Shown: in pieces, positions 55,413 to 63,764 of the stretch
How the letters are laid out: every line of letters begins with the position of its first letter
How positions within the stretch are numbered: position 1 is the stretch's first letter
From: Gammaproteobacteria bacterium
GTDB lineage: Bacteria; Pseudomonadota; Gammaproteobacteria; Pseudomonadales; Azotimanducaceae
DNA: 64,000 nt
Direction of reading: 5' to 3'
NCBI GenBank assembly: GCA_026708185.1
Contig: JAPOVK010000051.1
Location: forward strand, 109,282-173,281
Program-made: the position numbers and the translations under genes
The notes under the pieces: model-generated
What the model was told of the DNA's origin: nothing
Databases searched by the model: none
Seen by the model: the letters and a program-made list of their open reading frames with translations, nothing else

Positions 55413-56882
55413 CTGAGCGAAGCCACCGTCATCCTGATCACGCTCATCGCCTACAAGGTGGCGATGATCGCGGTTGGCTTGTGGGCGACGTCCCGCAACC
55501 GCAGCGAGGCGGACTTCTTCCTCGGTGGCCGCGGCCTCGGTCCTTTCGTGGCGGGACTGTCCTACGCCGCCAGCACGTCGTCGGCGTGGGTGATCCTCGG
55601 GTTCTCGGGGTTCGTGTTCACGATCGGGGTCAGCGCGGTGTGGATGGTGCCGGGCATCTGGGCCGGGTACGCCGTCGTGTGGCTCTATTTCGGCCGGCGG
55701 CTGCGCGAGGAGTCGCGCGCACACCAGCAAGTCACGCTGACCGACTTCATGCTGCAGGACGCGCCCGCCAAGACGCGGACCAGGGGGCTCGCGACCGTTC
55801 TGGCTGCCGCGCTGGTGGTGTTCTGCTTCATCTTCTACGTGGCCGCGCAACTGGACGCGGCCGGCAATGCGCTCGCCGAGAACTTCGGCATGTCCGTGCC
55901 GTCGGCGATCATCCTCGGTGCCGTGATCGTGGTCTTCTACTCCTTGCTCGGCGGCTTCTGGGCCGTGTCCATTACCGACATGGTGCAGGCGGCCATCATG
56001 ATGGTGGTGTCCGTGGGCGTGCCGGTTGCGGCGCTCGTTGCCGCCGGCGGACCCGCGGAGGTCTGGACGACGCTCAGCGCCTCGATGCCTTCCGGCTATC
56101 TGCGTCTCGACGGTGGCCACGCGAGCCTCGTTTTCCTCGGCTTCGTTGTAGGTCTCGTGGGAATGTCGCTGGGCGCCTTGGGTCAGCCGCATCTGCTCAG
56201 CCGGCTCATGGCCGTCCGCGGCGAGGCCGAACGCCGACAGGGCTACCTGATCACGTTCGCCTGGGGCATCGTCGTGTTTACGGGCATGGTGACGCTTGGC
56301 CTCTCTGGGCGCGCTCTGATGCCGGAACTGGCGTTGCCGGAGACGCTGTTCTATCGGGCGACGAGCGACTACTTGCCGGCCATCGTCGCGGGGGTCGCTA
56401 CGGCCGCCGTGCTGTCCGCGGTCATGTCGACCGTGGATTCGTTGCTGCTGGCCGCTTCCGCCGCAGTCGCTCACGACATGGGCGTCAACCGGCGGTTTCC
56501 GGGGCGCGAGGCCATGGCGTCGCGGGCGTCGGTACTCGGTGTCGCGGTGTTCGCCGTGCTGCTGGCGCTCAGTCTCCCCGACACCATCTTCAACCGCGTC
56601 CTGTTCGCCTGGTCGGCACTCGGCGCCGCCTTCGGACCCGTCGTCCTGTTCCGGGTGGCCGGGCACCGGGTCGGCGCGAATGCGGCGCTTGCCGTGATGG
56701 CCGCCGGCTTCGCGACCACCGTGGTGTTCTACACCTTCGGCGCGATGCCGCCCACCGATTCGATGCTCTCGGTCGCCGCGCACTTGCCCGGCGACCCGTT
56801 CGAGCGGGTGGTCCCGTGGTTGCCGGGTGTTGCGATCCTGCTGCTAACGGGGCTGCGCCGTAAGCAAGACGCTGTGGCGTAG
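55413..56882 (+). CDS. Sodium:solute symporter (SSS/PutP family), probable CTG start
   Basis: This secondary transporter has about 13 membrane helices and is 489 aa long if it starts at CTG 55413. Evidence for that start: GGAGG lies 4 bases upstream and the codons that follow (SEATVILITLIAYKVAMIAV) restore the full first membrane helix; ATG 55464 or GTG 55458 would cut it. SSS signatures are NRSEADFFLGGRGLG, ATTSSAW-like YAASTSSAWVILGFSG and VMSTVDSLLLAASAAVAHD. The substrate may be proline or another organic acid. The 3' end is duplicated downstream of the AbiE cassette. Confidence 0.85.
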   Translation: MSEATVILITLIAYKVAMIAVGLWATSRNRSEADFFLGGRGLGPFVAGLSYAASTSSAWVILGFSGFVFTIGVSAVWMVPGIWAGYAVVWLYFGRRLREESRAHQQVTLTDFMLQDAPAKTRTRGLATVLAAALVVFCFIFYVAAQLDAAGNALAENFGMSVPSAIILGAVIVVFYSLLGGFWAVSITDMVQAAIMMVVSVGVPVAALVAAGGPAEVWTTLSASMPSGYLRLDGGHASLVFLGFVVGLVGMSLGALGQPHLLSRLMAVRGEAERRQGYLITFAWGIVVFTGMVTLGLSGRALMPELALPETLFYRATSDYLPAIVAGVATAAVLSAVMSTVDSLLLAASAAVAHDMGVNRRFPGREAMASRASVLGVAVFAVLLALSLPDTIFNRVLFAWSALGAAFGPVVLFRVAGHRVGANAALAVMAAGFATTVVFYTFGAMPPTDSMLSVAAHLPGDPFERVVPWLPGVAILLLTGLRRKQDAVA

Positions 56883-56883
56883 C
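56829..56883 (+). repeat. Direct repeat copy A (3' end of the symporter gene)
   Basis: This 55-bp segment covers the last 17 codons of the symporter (VAILLLTGLRRKQDAVA) and its stop. A diverged copy lies at 58983-59037; by hand count 46 of 55 positions agree without gaps. The AbiE cassette lies between the copies. Confidence 0.7.
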
Positions 56884-57023
56884 TAGGTCGCACCAAGCCC
56901 ACGCGTCGACGTGGCTCGCTGGTTCGGACCTCATTCTGTTGCATGGTAATGAGCCATGCTTTCCAACCCGTCCCGCAAAAGCACTTTTGGAGTTCATTTT
57001 GGAATCGTGCTAATTTCTTGGTT
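56884..57023 (+). promoter_or_regulatory. AbiE promoter/operator region with repeats
   Basis: This AT-richer stretch upstream of the antitoxin gene holds several repeats: CTCATT (about 56930) and AATGAG (about 56948) as an inverted pair, GCATGG ... CCATGC (56941-56959) and two copies of TTTTGGA (about 56985 and 56998). AbiEi antitoxins repress their own operons through inverted repeats, so these are operator candidates. Confidence 0.45.
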
Positions 57024-57857
57024 ATGAACCATCCAAGAACGCAACGTCTAAAGCCGCTCCTCGATACGGTTCCGCCCGGCTTCGTGGTGGACACGCCCTG
57101 GCTGACGGCCCGCGGCATCGACCCGAAATCCATCCACGACTACGTCGCCCGTGGCTGGCTGGAGCGCCTCGTCCGCGGGGTGTACCGCCGTCCTGCGCCC
57201 CATAGCACGCCGAGCGGCGGCGGTGAGTTCTGGGCCGTCCTGCTCCTTTCCCTGCAGCGGCTCATGAAGTACCCCGTCCATCTTGGCGGCGCGAGCGCCC
57301 TCGACCTGGCCGGACACGCGCATTATCTGAGCCTCGGAGGAACGCCGCGGGTGTACTTCTACGGCGACGTGCCGACCTGGCTGAAGCGCCTGCCCACGCC
57401 GACAGACATCGTCGTCCGCCACCGACGCCTCTTCGGCGACGACCTCATCGGCATCGAGGACTTCGATGCCGGTGCCGGGGCGGTGGTCGACATCTGGCGC
57501 TGGCCCGTCGGGGCGTCGTCTCCCGAACGCGCCATCCTCGAAGCACTCGACGAACTGCCGCGGCACGTGAGCTTCGACCACCTCGACAAGGTCTTCGAGG
57601 GTTTGGTGTCGCTGCGACCCCGCCGGCTCATGGCACTGCTGGGAGCATGCCGTAGCATCAAGGTCCGCAGGCTGTTCTTCGTCTTCGCGGACCGCCACGG
57701 CCACGGATGGCGCGAACAACTCGACGCCTCGGCCGTCGACTTCGGGTCCGGGCCGCGCGCCCTTGTCGACGGTGGGCGGTTCCACCCGGACTACCACATC
57801 TCCGTGCCCGAAGCTCTGATACCAGAGCAGCCCAGAGCCACGGACAGCGATGCTTAA
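57024..57857 (+). CDS. AbiEi-family antitoxin/transcriptional repressor
   Basis: This 277-aa protein resembles the AbiEi antitoxin of type IV toxin-antitoxin systems. The N-terminal winged helix (TPWLTARGIDPKSIHDYVAR then GWLERLVRGVYRRP, residues 24-57) binds DNA, and the C-terminal part contains SSPERAILEALDELPRHVSF, typical of AbiEi C-terminal domains. The start ATG 57024 follows the repeat-rich upstream region. It overlaps the toxin gene by 8 bp. It would repress the operon and counter the toxin. Confidence 0.85.
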   Translation: MNHPRTQRLKPLLDTVPPGFVVDTPWLTARGIDPKSIHDYVARGWLERLVRGVYRRPAPHSTPSGGGEFWAVLLLSLQRLMKYPVHLGGASALDLAGHAHYLSLGGTPRVYFYGDVPTWLKRLPTPTDIVVRHRRLFGDDLIGIEDFDAGAGAVVDIWRWPVGASSPERAILEALDELPRHVSFDHLDKVFEGLVSLRPRRLMALLGACRSIKVRRLFFVFADRHGHGWREQLDASAVDFGSGPRALVDGGRFHPDYHISVPEALIPEQPRATDSDA

Positions 57858-58896
57858 CCGCTACCTTGCACAGGTCCGCCTGCTGCTCGGCGTCCTGCCC
57901 GCGATCACGCGCGAGGCCGCGTTCGCGCTCAAGGGGGGCACCGCCATCAATCTGTTCTACCGGGACTTGCCGAGGCTGTCCGTCGACCTCGACCTGACCT
58001 GGCTGCCCGTCACGGACCGACACTCGTCGCTCCGGGGCATCGACGACGCGCTCGACCGCATCGCGGCCGCCATCTCGGCGCGGTACCCGCGGATCGAGGC
58101 ACGCCGCGCCGCCGGCGGCGGGGCGGTCGACACGCGCGTCATTGTCCGGGACGGCCGGGCGCAGGTGAAGATCGAGACATCCCCCGTCGCGCGCGGTGCC
58201 GTGTATCCGGCGCGGTCGATCTCGACGTCCGAGGCGGTGACGGAGCGCTTCGGGTTCTTCGAAGCCAACGTGCTCGCCTTCGAGGACCTTTATGGCGGAA
58301 AGCTCCACGCGGCGCTCGATCGGCGGCACCCGCGCGACCTCTTCGACGTGAAGCTGCTCTACGAGAACGAGGGCCTAACCGACGATCTGTTCCGCGTGTT
58401 CATGGTCTACGTGGCAAGCTCGGGCCGACCCATGCACGAGCTCTTGGCCCCAACGACTCCTCGCATGGAACAAATGCCAGAGTGAGCGCAGCGAGCGGCG
58501 GCGGTTGTCCCATGCGGGGTCGGAGTGGCCTTGGGCCGGAGGCGAAGCCGGTGCCGAGCGAACGCGAGGTACCGGACACGGCTGTGGGGCGCTCTCAGGG
58601 GAGACCTCTACGACGAAGAGTTCGTCGGAATGACCCGCGAAGCAGTTTCCTTGGATGCGCTCGCCGACACTGCCCAGACCTTGCACGCCGACATCAGGTC
58701 ACGCCTGCACGGCGATGTCGCGGACTTCCTGCTCTCCCTGCACGACGCGGAGCCCGACTTCCGCCTGCTCGGCCTCCCCGGGGCGGTGGCTCTTCCCGCC
58801 GTTCGCTGGAAGGTAGTCAACCTGGCCAAGCTCAGGGACACCAATCCCGCGAAACATGCTGCCCAGCGCGCCGCGCTCGAGCGACTGTGCACGTGA
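57850..58896 (+). pseudogene. AbiEii-family nucleotidyltransferase toxin, interrupted by an in-frame stop
   Basis: The first 211 codons hold all the nucleotidyltransferase motifs: LKGGTAINLF then RLSVDLDLTWLP (D-x-D), the VKIETSP strand and FEDLYGGKLHAALDRRHPRD. Translation stops at TGA 58483-58485. The same frame reopens and from about 58606 (LYDEEFVGMTREAVSLDALA) to LPAVRWKVVNLAKLRDTNPA reads as the normal AbiEii C-terminus. The joining segment of about 140 bp is foreign to the family. The N-terminal piece could still make a truncated transferase, and a separate C-terminal fragment might start at 58525 or 58630. Confidence 0.78.
58465..58602. repeat. GC-rich insertion interrupting the AbiEii gene
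   Basis: Between MHELLAP and LYDEEF the gene gains roughly 120-140 bp not expected in the family. The tract contains GAGCGCAGCGAGCGGCGGCG (58480-58501), CCCATGCGGGG, GGCCTTGGGCC and GCCGGAGGCGAAGCCGG, that is, several short inverted repeats. It keeps the reading frame but supplies a TGA. Exact ends are uncertain. It resembles in style the palindromic insertion at 10606-10675. Confidence 0.5.
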
Positions 58897-58982
58897 GGGC
58901 AACCAACGTCCCCTCGACGCGTCTACCTCAAGTTGAATCGCCACGTCCACCGGCCGCAACGTCCGGTGCGCTGGATTTGCGC

Positions 58983-59037
58983 GTTGCGATACTGTCGCTA
59001 ACGGGGCTACACCTTGCGCAAGAAGCTGTGGCGTAGC
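58983..59037 (+). repeat. Direct repeat copy B (second symporter-like 3' end)
   Basis: This segment matches the symporter 3' end at 56829-56883 in 46 of 55 positions and would encode VAILSLTGLHLAQEAVA plus a stop. It also contains a perfect inverted repeat GGGGCTAC (59003-59010) and GTAGCCCC (59033-59040), which may end transcription of the AbiE operon. Confidence 0.7.
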
Positions 59038-59054
59038 CCCGCTAGACGACGCCC

Positions 59055-60713
59055 CTAGGCAGCTCCGTTGCGCAGCACCCGACCGCCGTACTCGCCGGTC
59101 AACTCGTCGTCGCGCAGCACCACGGTGCCGTTGCAGACCGTGGCGTGGTAACCGGCGGCACGCTGGATGAACCGCGGCGCGCCGAACGGGAAGTCGTGGA
59201 CGATCTCCGGCATGCGCTCTTCCAAGCGGTCGATGTCGAAGACGTTGACGTCCGCGCGCTTGCCAATCGCCAGGGTGCCCCGATCGTCCAACCCCAGCAC
59301 GCCGGCCGGAACCGCGCTGACGCGACGCACGGCTTCGGACAGCGAATACAGGCCACTGTCCCGGTGCCAATGCGAGAGGATGAACGTCGACCATCCCGAG
59401 TCGATCATCTGGCTGACGTGCGCACCGGCATCACCGAGGCCGGGCATGGCCCAGTCGGTGGTGATGAGTTCCGCGAGCGCATCCAAGTTGACGTTGAAGC
59501 CGCGCATGTGGAAAAGCGCTTTCCCGTCGGTCTCATCGGAAATCCGCAACCACGTCTCGACGGGGTGCTCGCCGGCGGCTTCAGCCAAGGCGGCCAGGTT
59601 TTGCGACAGGTCCTGCGTATAGCACGGACGTGGGTCGCTCCCCATGTAGAACCAGCGCTTCATGCCTTCCACCGGGGCGGCACCTTGCGCTTTCACTTCC
59701 GCCACTAGCCGCTCGCGCGTGGCCGGGTCGCGGATCGCACGCACGCGGCCACCAAGGTCCAGCTTGCGCAGTTCGTTCCAAGCCTCGGTACGGAAGAAAT
59801 TGTCCGTCGACAGACCGCCCACACCACCACCGCTACGTGGGACGGTGACGGAGGTCACGTTCAGGCCTTCGTTGCGCATGGCCATGACACGCTCGTTCAT
59901 CCGTTCAGTACCGACCTCCGCGGCCGAACTGAACAGGGCGCCCCGCGCCATGCGCGCCTCGTCGGCGATGAGATCCATCTCGGCGTCGAAGTCCGAGAAG
60001 TCGGACACCGTCTGCATGATGCCGCCTTGCTTGCCGACCTCCTTCGCCACGGCGCGCAGTTCGTCGCGATCGGCGAACGTGCCCGGGATCGACCGGCCGT
60101 CGGGCAGCCGATGCGGCGGGAACCGGTTCGTCGAGAAGCCGACGGCACCCTCCTTCACCGACTGGCCCGCGAGTTCCGCGATCTGTCGTACCTCGTCGTC
60201 CGTGGCCGGCTCCTCGACGGCGCGTTCGCCCATCACGTAGAAGCGCGTCGCGCAGTGGCCCACCAGGCCGCAGATGTTGATCGCGGGACCCAGCGCTGCC
60301 AAGGCGTCGAGGTAGCCGCCGTAGGACTCCCAGTTCCACGGCAAGCCGTGCAGGATCGCCTTCTTCGGGATGTCCTCCACGGTCTCCATCATGCCGGCGA
60401 GGAACTCCCGATCCGACGCCTTGCAGGGCGCGAAGGTGACGCCGCAGTTGCCGAACAGTGCCGTCGTCACGCCGTGCCAACTGACGGAGGTGACCTTGCG
60501 GTCCCAGCCGATCTGGGCGTCGAGGTGGGTATGCAGGTCGATGAAGCCGGGCGACACCTTGAGGCCGTCGGCGTCGATCTCCTGCTTGCCCTTGCCGGCC
60601 ACCTGGCCGATTGCGGCGATCTGATCGCCGTCTATGGCGATATCCGCGCTGAAAGGTTCAGTGCCGGTGCCGTCGACGACGGTGCCGCCGCGGATGACGA
60701 GGTCGTGGCTCAT
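59055..60713 (-). CDS. N-acyl-D-amino-acid deacylase family amidohydrolase
   Basis: This 552-aa amidohydrolase has the N-terminal MSHDLVIRGGTVVDGTGTEP and metal motif IDLHTHLDAQIGWD (around residue 60), with VTTALFGNCGVTFAPC (the D-aminoacylase cysteine/metal region, about residue 90) and a C-terminal LGDAGAHVSQMIDSGW with the catalytic Asp. The start at ATG 60713 is preferred to an upstream in-frame extension. Family members remove acyl groups from N-acyl-D-amino acids; many environmental homologues have unknown substrates. It lies between the AbiE cassette and the IS remnant. Confidence 0.88.
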   Translation of the reverse strand: MSHDLVIRGGTVVDGTGTEPFSADIAIDGDQIAAIGQVAGKGKQEIDADGLKVSPGFIDLHTHLDAQIGWDRKVTSVSWHGVTTALFGNCGVTFAPCKASDREFLAGMMETVEDIPKKAILHGLPWNWESYGGYLDALAALGPAINICGLVGHCATRFYVMGERAVEEPATDDEVRQIAELAGQSVKEGAVGFSTNRFPPHRLPDGRSIPGTFADRDELRAVAKEVGKQGGIMQTVSDFSDFDAEMDLIADEARMARGALFSSAAEVGTERMNERVMAMRNEGLNVTSVTVPRSGGGVGGLSTDNFFRTEAWNELRKLDLGGRVRAIRDPATRERLVAEVKAQGAAPVEGMKRWFYMGSDPRPCYTQDLSQNLAALAEAAGEHPVETWLRISDETDGKALFHMRGFNVNLDALAELITTDWAMPGLGDAGAHVSQMIDSGWSTFILSHWHRDSGLYSLSEAVRRVSAVPAGVLGLDDRGTLAIGKRADVNVFDIDRLEERMPEIVHDFPFGAPRFIQRAAGYHATVCNGTVVLRDDELTGEYGGRVLRNGAA

Positions 60714-60828
60714 GGGATTGTCCCGAGGGGTGTGGTTGAAGCCGCCAACTATAACCAACGGGCGCGATTGGTGCCGAGGAAGGACTTGCCGTGCCGTGAT
60801 CGGCACCACACATAGTGTCGAACGGAAG

Positions 60829-62144
60829 TGTCAGGAATTACGCGTGTAGGCCACCATTGGCTGAGCCGTTGCCGGCCAGCCGATCCATGCCATTGTACCG
60901 CGGCATGGGTTGATGGAGCCGTGCGCCACTGCCGCCATCGCCGCCTGACGGCGGCGGCGCCCGTGGCCGGACCCGGCCGGAACGCCCCGGCCGCTCACGA
61001 CACCTCCACAGCGAAGCGGTCCCCGAAGAGAACCGAGAACTCGCTGCGGGCCGCCTGCCAGAACGGCGGCGGCCGGCGCCACTTGCTCTCCACTCCGCGG
61101 AGCGCCAGATGGATCAGCTTCGTCGCCGCACGGTCGTTCGGGAAGTGCCCCCGCGTCCGGACCGCACGGCGCACGGCGCACCGTGCTCGAACGCATCCAG
61201 CGCGCTCGCCGCCGCGGTCTCCGTCGGCGCCTGGCAGACCGCCTTCAGCGCCGACGCCAGGGCCTTGCGCTCCTTCCACCCTGCGTACGCCAGCGAGTGC
61301 CGGATCAGATGCACGATGCAGGTCTGCACCGTCGCCTCCGGATACACCGACTCGATCGCCTCCGGGAAGCCCTTCAGGCCGTCCACGACGGCGATCAGCA
61401 CGTCCTGCAGACCGCGCGCCTTCAGCTCGTTCATCACCGCGAACCAGAACCGCGCGCCTTCCGTCTGCTCGATCCGCAGGCCGAGAACCTCCTTGCGGCC
61501 CGTGCACGTCACGCCGATCCCCAGGTACACCGCCTTGTTCCGCACCGGACCCTGGTCGCGGACCTTGGCGCGCACGGCGTCGAAGTAGACGATCGCGTAC
61601 ACGTCGTCCAAGGGCCGCGCCTGCCACTCGCGGATCTCGTCGTGCACCGCGTCGGTCACCTTCGAGACCAGCTCCGGCGAGCCGTCGAGCCCGTAGAGCT
61701 CTCTCACGTGCCCCTGGATCTCCCGCGTCGTCATGCCGCGGGCATACGAGACCACCTGTCGTCGAAGCCCGGCAGCCGACGCGCGTATTTCGCCACGAGC
61801 TGCGGCTCGAACTGCCCAGCCGGTCCCGCGGCACCTCCAGGTCCAGCGCGCCGGAGTCCGTCAGCACCCGCTTGCGGTTGTGGCCATTGCGGTGGTTGCC
61901 GGCGTCCTCCTCGCCCTCGCGCTCGAGGTGCGCCTCCATCTCCGCGTCCAGCGCGCGCTCCGCAACCGCCTTCTTCAGATCCTCGATCAGCGTGCCGCTG
62001 CGGAACACCTCCGCCGCGTCCTAGCCGGCCAGCAGTTCGTCAAGAACCTCGTCGCTGATTCCTCGTCCTCCGTTTTCGGTCCGCCATTTTCGCCCTCCTT
62101 GGTGGACTCAAATGTTACGGCCCCCGAACACCGAATTTCCGACA
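60829..62144. mobile_element. Decayed IS256-family element
   Basis: An IS256-type transposase reading frame, badly damaged, lies between imperfect terminal inverted repeats. The left end reads TGTCAGGAATTACGCGTGTA (from 60829); the right end, read inward from 62144, is TGTCGGAAATTCGGTGTTCG. By hand 14 of the first 22 positions agree. The span of about 1.3 kb fits the family. I see no clear 8-9 bp target duplication. A CGCCGCC-TGAC-GGCGGCG hairpin (60939-60956) lies inside the left end. Confidence 0.65.
60995..62085 (-). pseudogene. IS256-family transposase, multiply broken
   Basis: Reading on the minus strand: the N-terminal part (EVLDELLAG then DAAEVFRSGTLIEDLKKAVA) is interrupted by TAG where the family has Gln; a frameshift follows near VPRDRLGS, another near FDDRW, after which MVSYARGMTTREIQGHVREL to QTCIVHLIRHSLAYAG is intact with two DDE aspartates (YFDAVR, VVDGLKG). 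Near 61180 about 50 residues including the expected catalytic Glu region are missing, with a further frame change before VRTRGHFPNDRAATKLIHLA. It cannot be active. Confidence 0.85.
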
Positions 62145-62285
62145 GGCTCGACCTGGGCGGACGTCGGCGCCCGCATCAGGACGCCCCCAGATTCATGATC
62201 CCACTCGTCCGACGAGCTACTCTTTTCTCCGATCCTGCTCAGTCACTGCGCACCGCCCAGTCGGAGGCTGGCCCGACGCAGCCGA

Positions 62286-63149
62286 TCACCTCAGTTGCAC
62301 CGCTACGTCCAGCGGTGCTCCCTCGACATCACCGCCAGCCCAACCGGTCCACTCTCTCAACGCCGCCTCGCCGAATCCTGCCGCCAAAGCAACCTGCATC
62401 AACACGACGCTATCAAGGTCTAGCAACTCTGCCGGTCGGGCCACCAGGCGCCAACGGTATTCGTCGCGTCTCGCCACCCCGAGCCGTTCCTCTCGATGCC
62501 TTCCGAGCAACTCCACTGCACGCACCATTTCGAGCGGGGGCTCGGCATCTACCAGAGCCGACCGCCTCTGCTCCATCGAAGCGGCCACACCAACGTAACG
62601 AAACACCGACATCCCTGTTTCGCCGACCTCACGAATGCCGTGCCGGTCCAGTAGCTCTCCACGTTCGGCTCCGCGACGTTCGCCTCCCAACCCCCCATCG
62701 ACGTCACGCTCTCCCTGCAGCAGCCCCGCCTGCACTACCGACAACATCGATCCAAACGAACTTCGCGCCTCCGCCTCCACGGATTCGCGCCGGTCCTCCG
62801 GCAAGTCGGGCTTCGCGTCCAATCGCCCAATAGGGGTTTCTTCGACCCTCGCCCTGTAGGAACCCAACGCTTCTCGCCCCCGGCCCTCGTCGTGCAGCGC
62901 CACTAGGACCAACCCGGCGGCCAAACCTATCTCGAGAAGCTGTTCCCCGGCTTGGGCCAAACGCTCTCGCCCCGCCCCATACTCCTCACGCAAAAGCAAC
63001 AGGCATCCTGCGTCACGCAACAGAGTCGCCGCGCACGCCCTGTGCATCAGGGTTTCCGACCGCGCATCCAGATGCGCCTCAGCACGCGACACCAGAAATC
63101 GCACACGCTGCCCCCACCACTCCTCAGTGACATCTGATAGTTCGATCAA
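62286..63149 (-). CDS. Unknown helical protein, third gene of the edge operon
   Basis: I do not recognise this 287-aa family. The start ATG 63149 overlaps the upstream stop codon (ATGA), so it is co-translated with the preceding gene. Visible features are TEEWWGQRVRFLVSRAEAHL near the N-terminus and helical, TPR-like stretches (LLLLREEYGAGRERLAQAGE, LLEIGLAAGLVLVALHDEGR). No signal peptide or membrane segment is evident. The 3' end lies about 140 bp from the IS256 remnant; nothing else is seen in that gap. Its context suggests a shared role with the two upstream genes. Confidence 0.7.
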   Translation of the reverse strand: MIELSDVTEEWWGQRVRFLVSRAEAHLDARSETLMHRACAATLLRDAGCLLLLREEYGAGRERLAQAGEQLLEIGLAAGLVLVALHDEGRGREALGSYRARVEETPIGRLDAKPDLPEDRRESVEAEARSSFGSMLSVVQAGLLQGERDVDGGLGGERRGAERGELLDRHGIREVGETGMSVFRYVGVAASMEQRRSALVDAEPPLEMVRAVELLGRHREERLGVARRDEYRWRLVARPAELLDLDSVVLMQVALAAGFGEAALREWTGWAGGDVEGAPLDVAVQLR

Positions 63150-63763
63150 AACAGCGCCCTCACGTCACTCAGCTGTTCCGCTGACACGTAGCACGGGTTC
63201 GGAATCGTCTCTTCCACTCTCCCCCCGCTAGATGTCGGCATCCACCACTCCAGCTTCTCGATCTGGTTTGCCGGAATATGAACCTTGGCCGTCACCTCGC
63301 CTTCGGGCTGATGAGGTGACCAACGCCAGTAGATGTTCAGGTCCCGCACCGGCTCCGCCACCGCTTGTAAGGCGACGGCGGGGCGATGACTGGTCGCCAC
63401 CCACACATAGAAGAGCGCCCCGGGCCGCGTCCAACTGTCCGTCGCAAACATCAGCGCTGTGTCGATTGCAGAACGCACCCAGTTGTAACGGACTACCGCG
63501 TCCCGCTCCACCGCCCCGCAAGCCAGCGAAATGAACGGCGTCTCGTCCCCGAACCGCGCGTAGTCGTGCAGGTGACGATCCAGATTGGCCTCCGTCAACA
63601 CCTCAGCGACTTCCTGCGGCGAGATCCGTACTTTGTTCCGCCACCAGTTCGACAGGATCCCGACATCGTCCAATATCAAGGCTTTCGCCTCGTCCTTGGT
63701 GAGGCCCACCCCCCCAGGTTCCGTCGCCCCCGCGATTCCTTTCACGCAGCACTGCAGATACAT
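63146..63763 (-). CDS. Unknown protein with weak ADP-ribosyltransferase-like features
   Basis: This 205-aa protein starts best at ATG 63763, one base after the stop of the upstream gene; a TTG at 63784 is also open. The sequence HDYARFGDETPFISLACGAV followed by ALFYVWVATSHRPAVALQAV and a late EGEVTAKVHIPANQIEKLEW resembles the order of elements in ADP-ribosyltransferase-like folds (His/Tyr strand, S-T-S-like TPFISL, then E-x-E-like EGEV). I know no exact family for it. The enzymatic reading is an inference of low certainty. It sits between a receiver-like gene and an unknown helical gene. Confidence 0.62.
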   Translation of the reverse strand: MYLQCCVKGIAGATEPGGVGLTKDEAKALILDDVGILSNWWRNKVRISPQEVAEVLTEANLDRHLHDYARFGDETPFISLACGAVERDAVVRYNWVRSAIDTALMFATDSWTRPGALFYVWVATSHRPAVALQAVAEPVRDLNIYWRWSPHQPEGEVTAKVHIPANQIEKLEWWMPTSSGGRVEETIPNPCYVSAEQLSDVRALF

Positions 63764-63764
63764 C

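Noticed and set aside
58483..58485. TGA in AbiEii as a selenocysteine or readthrough codon
   Set aside because: Residues after it are low-complexity and foreign to the family until about 58603, so an inserted tract explains the stop better.
60831..61196. Small open frames in the left part of the IS remnant
   Set aside because: They overlap the transposase remnant and terminal repeat and show no independent coding features.
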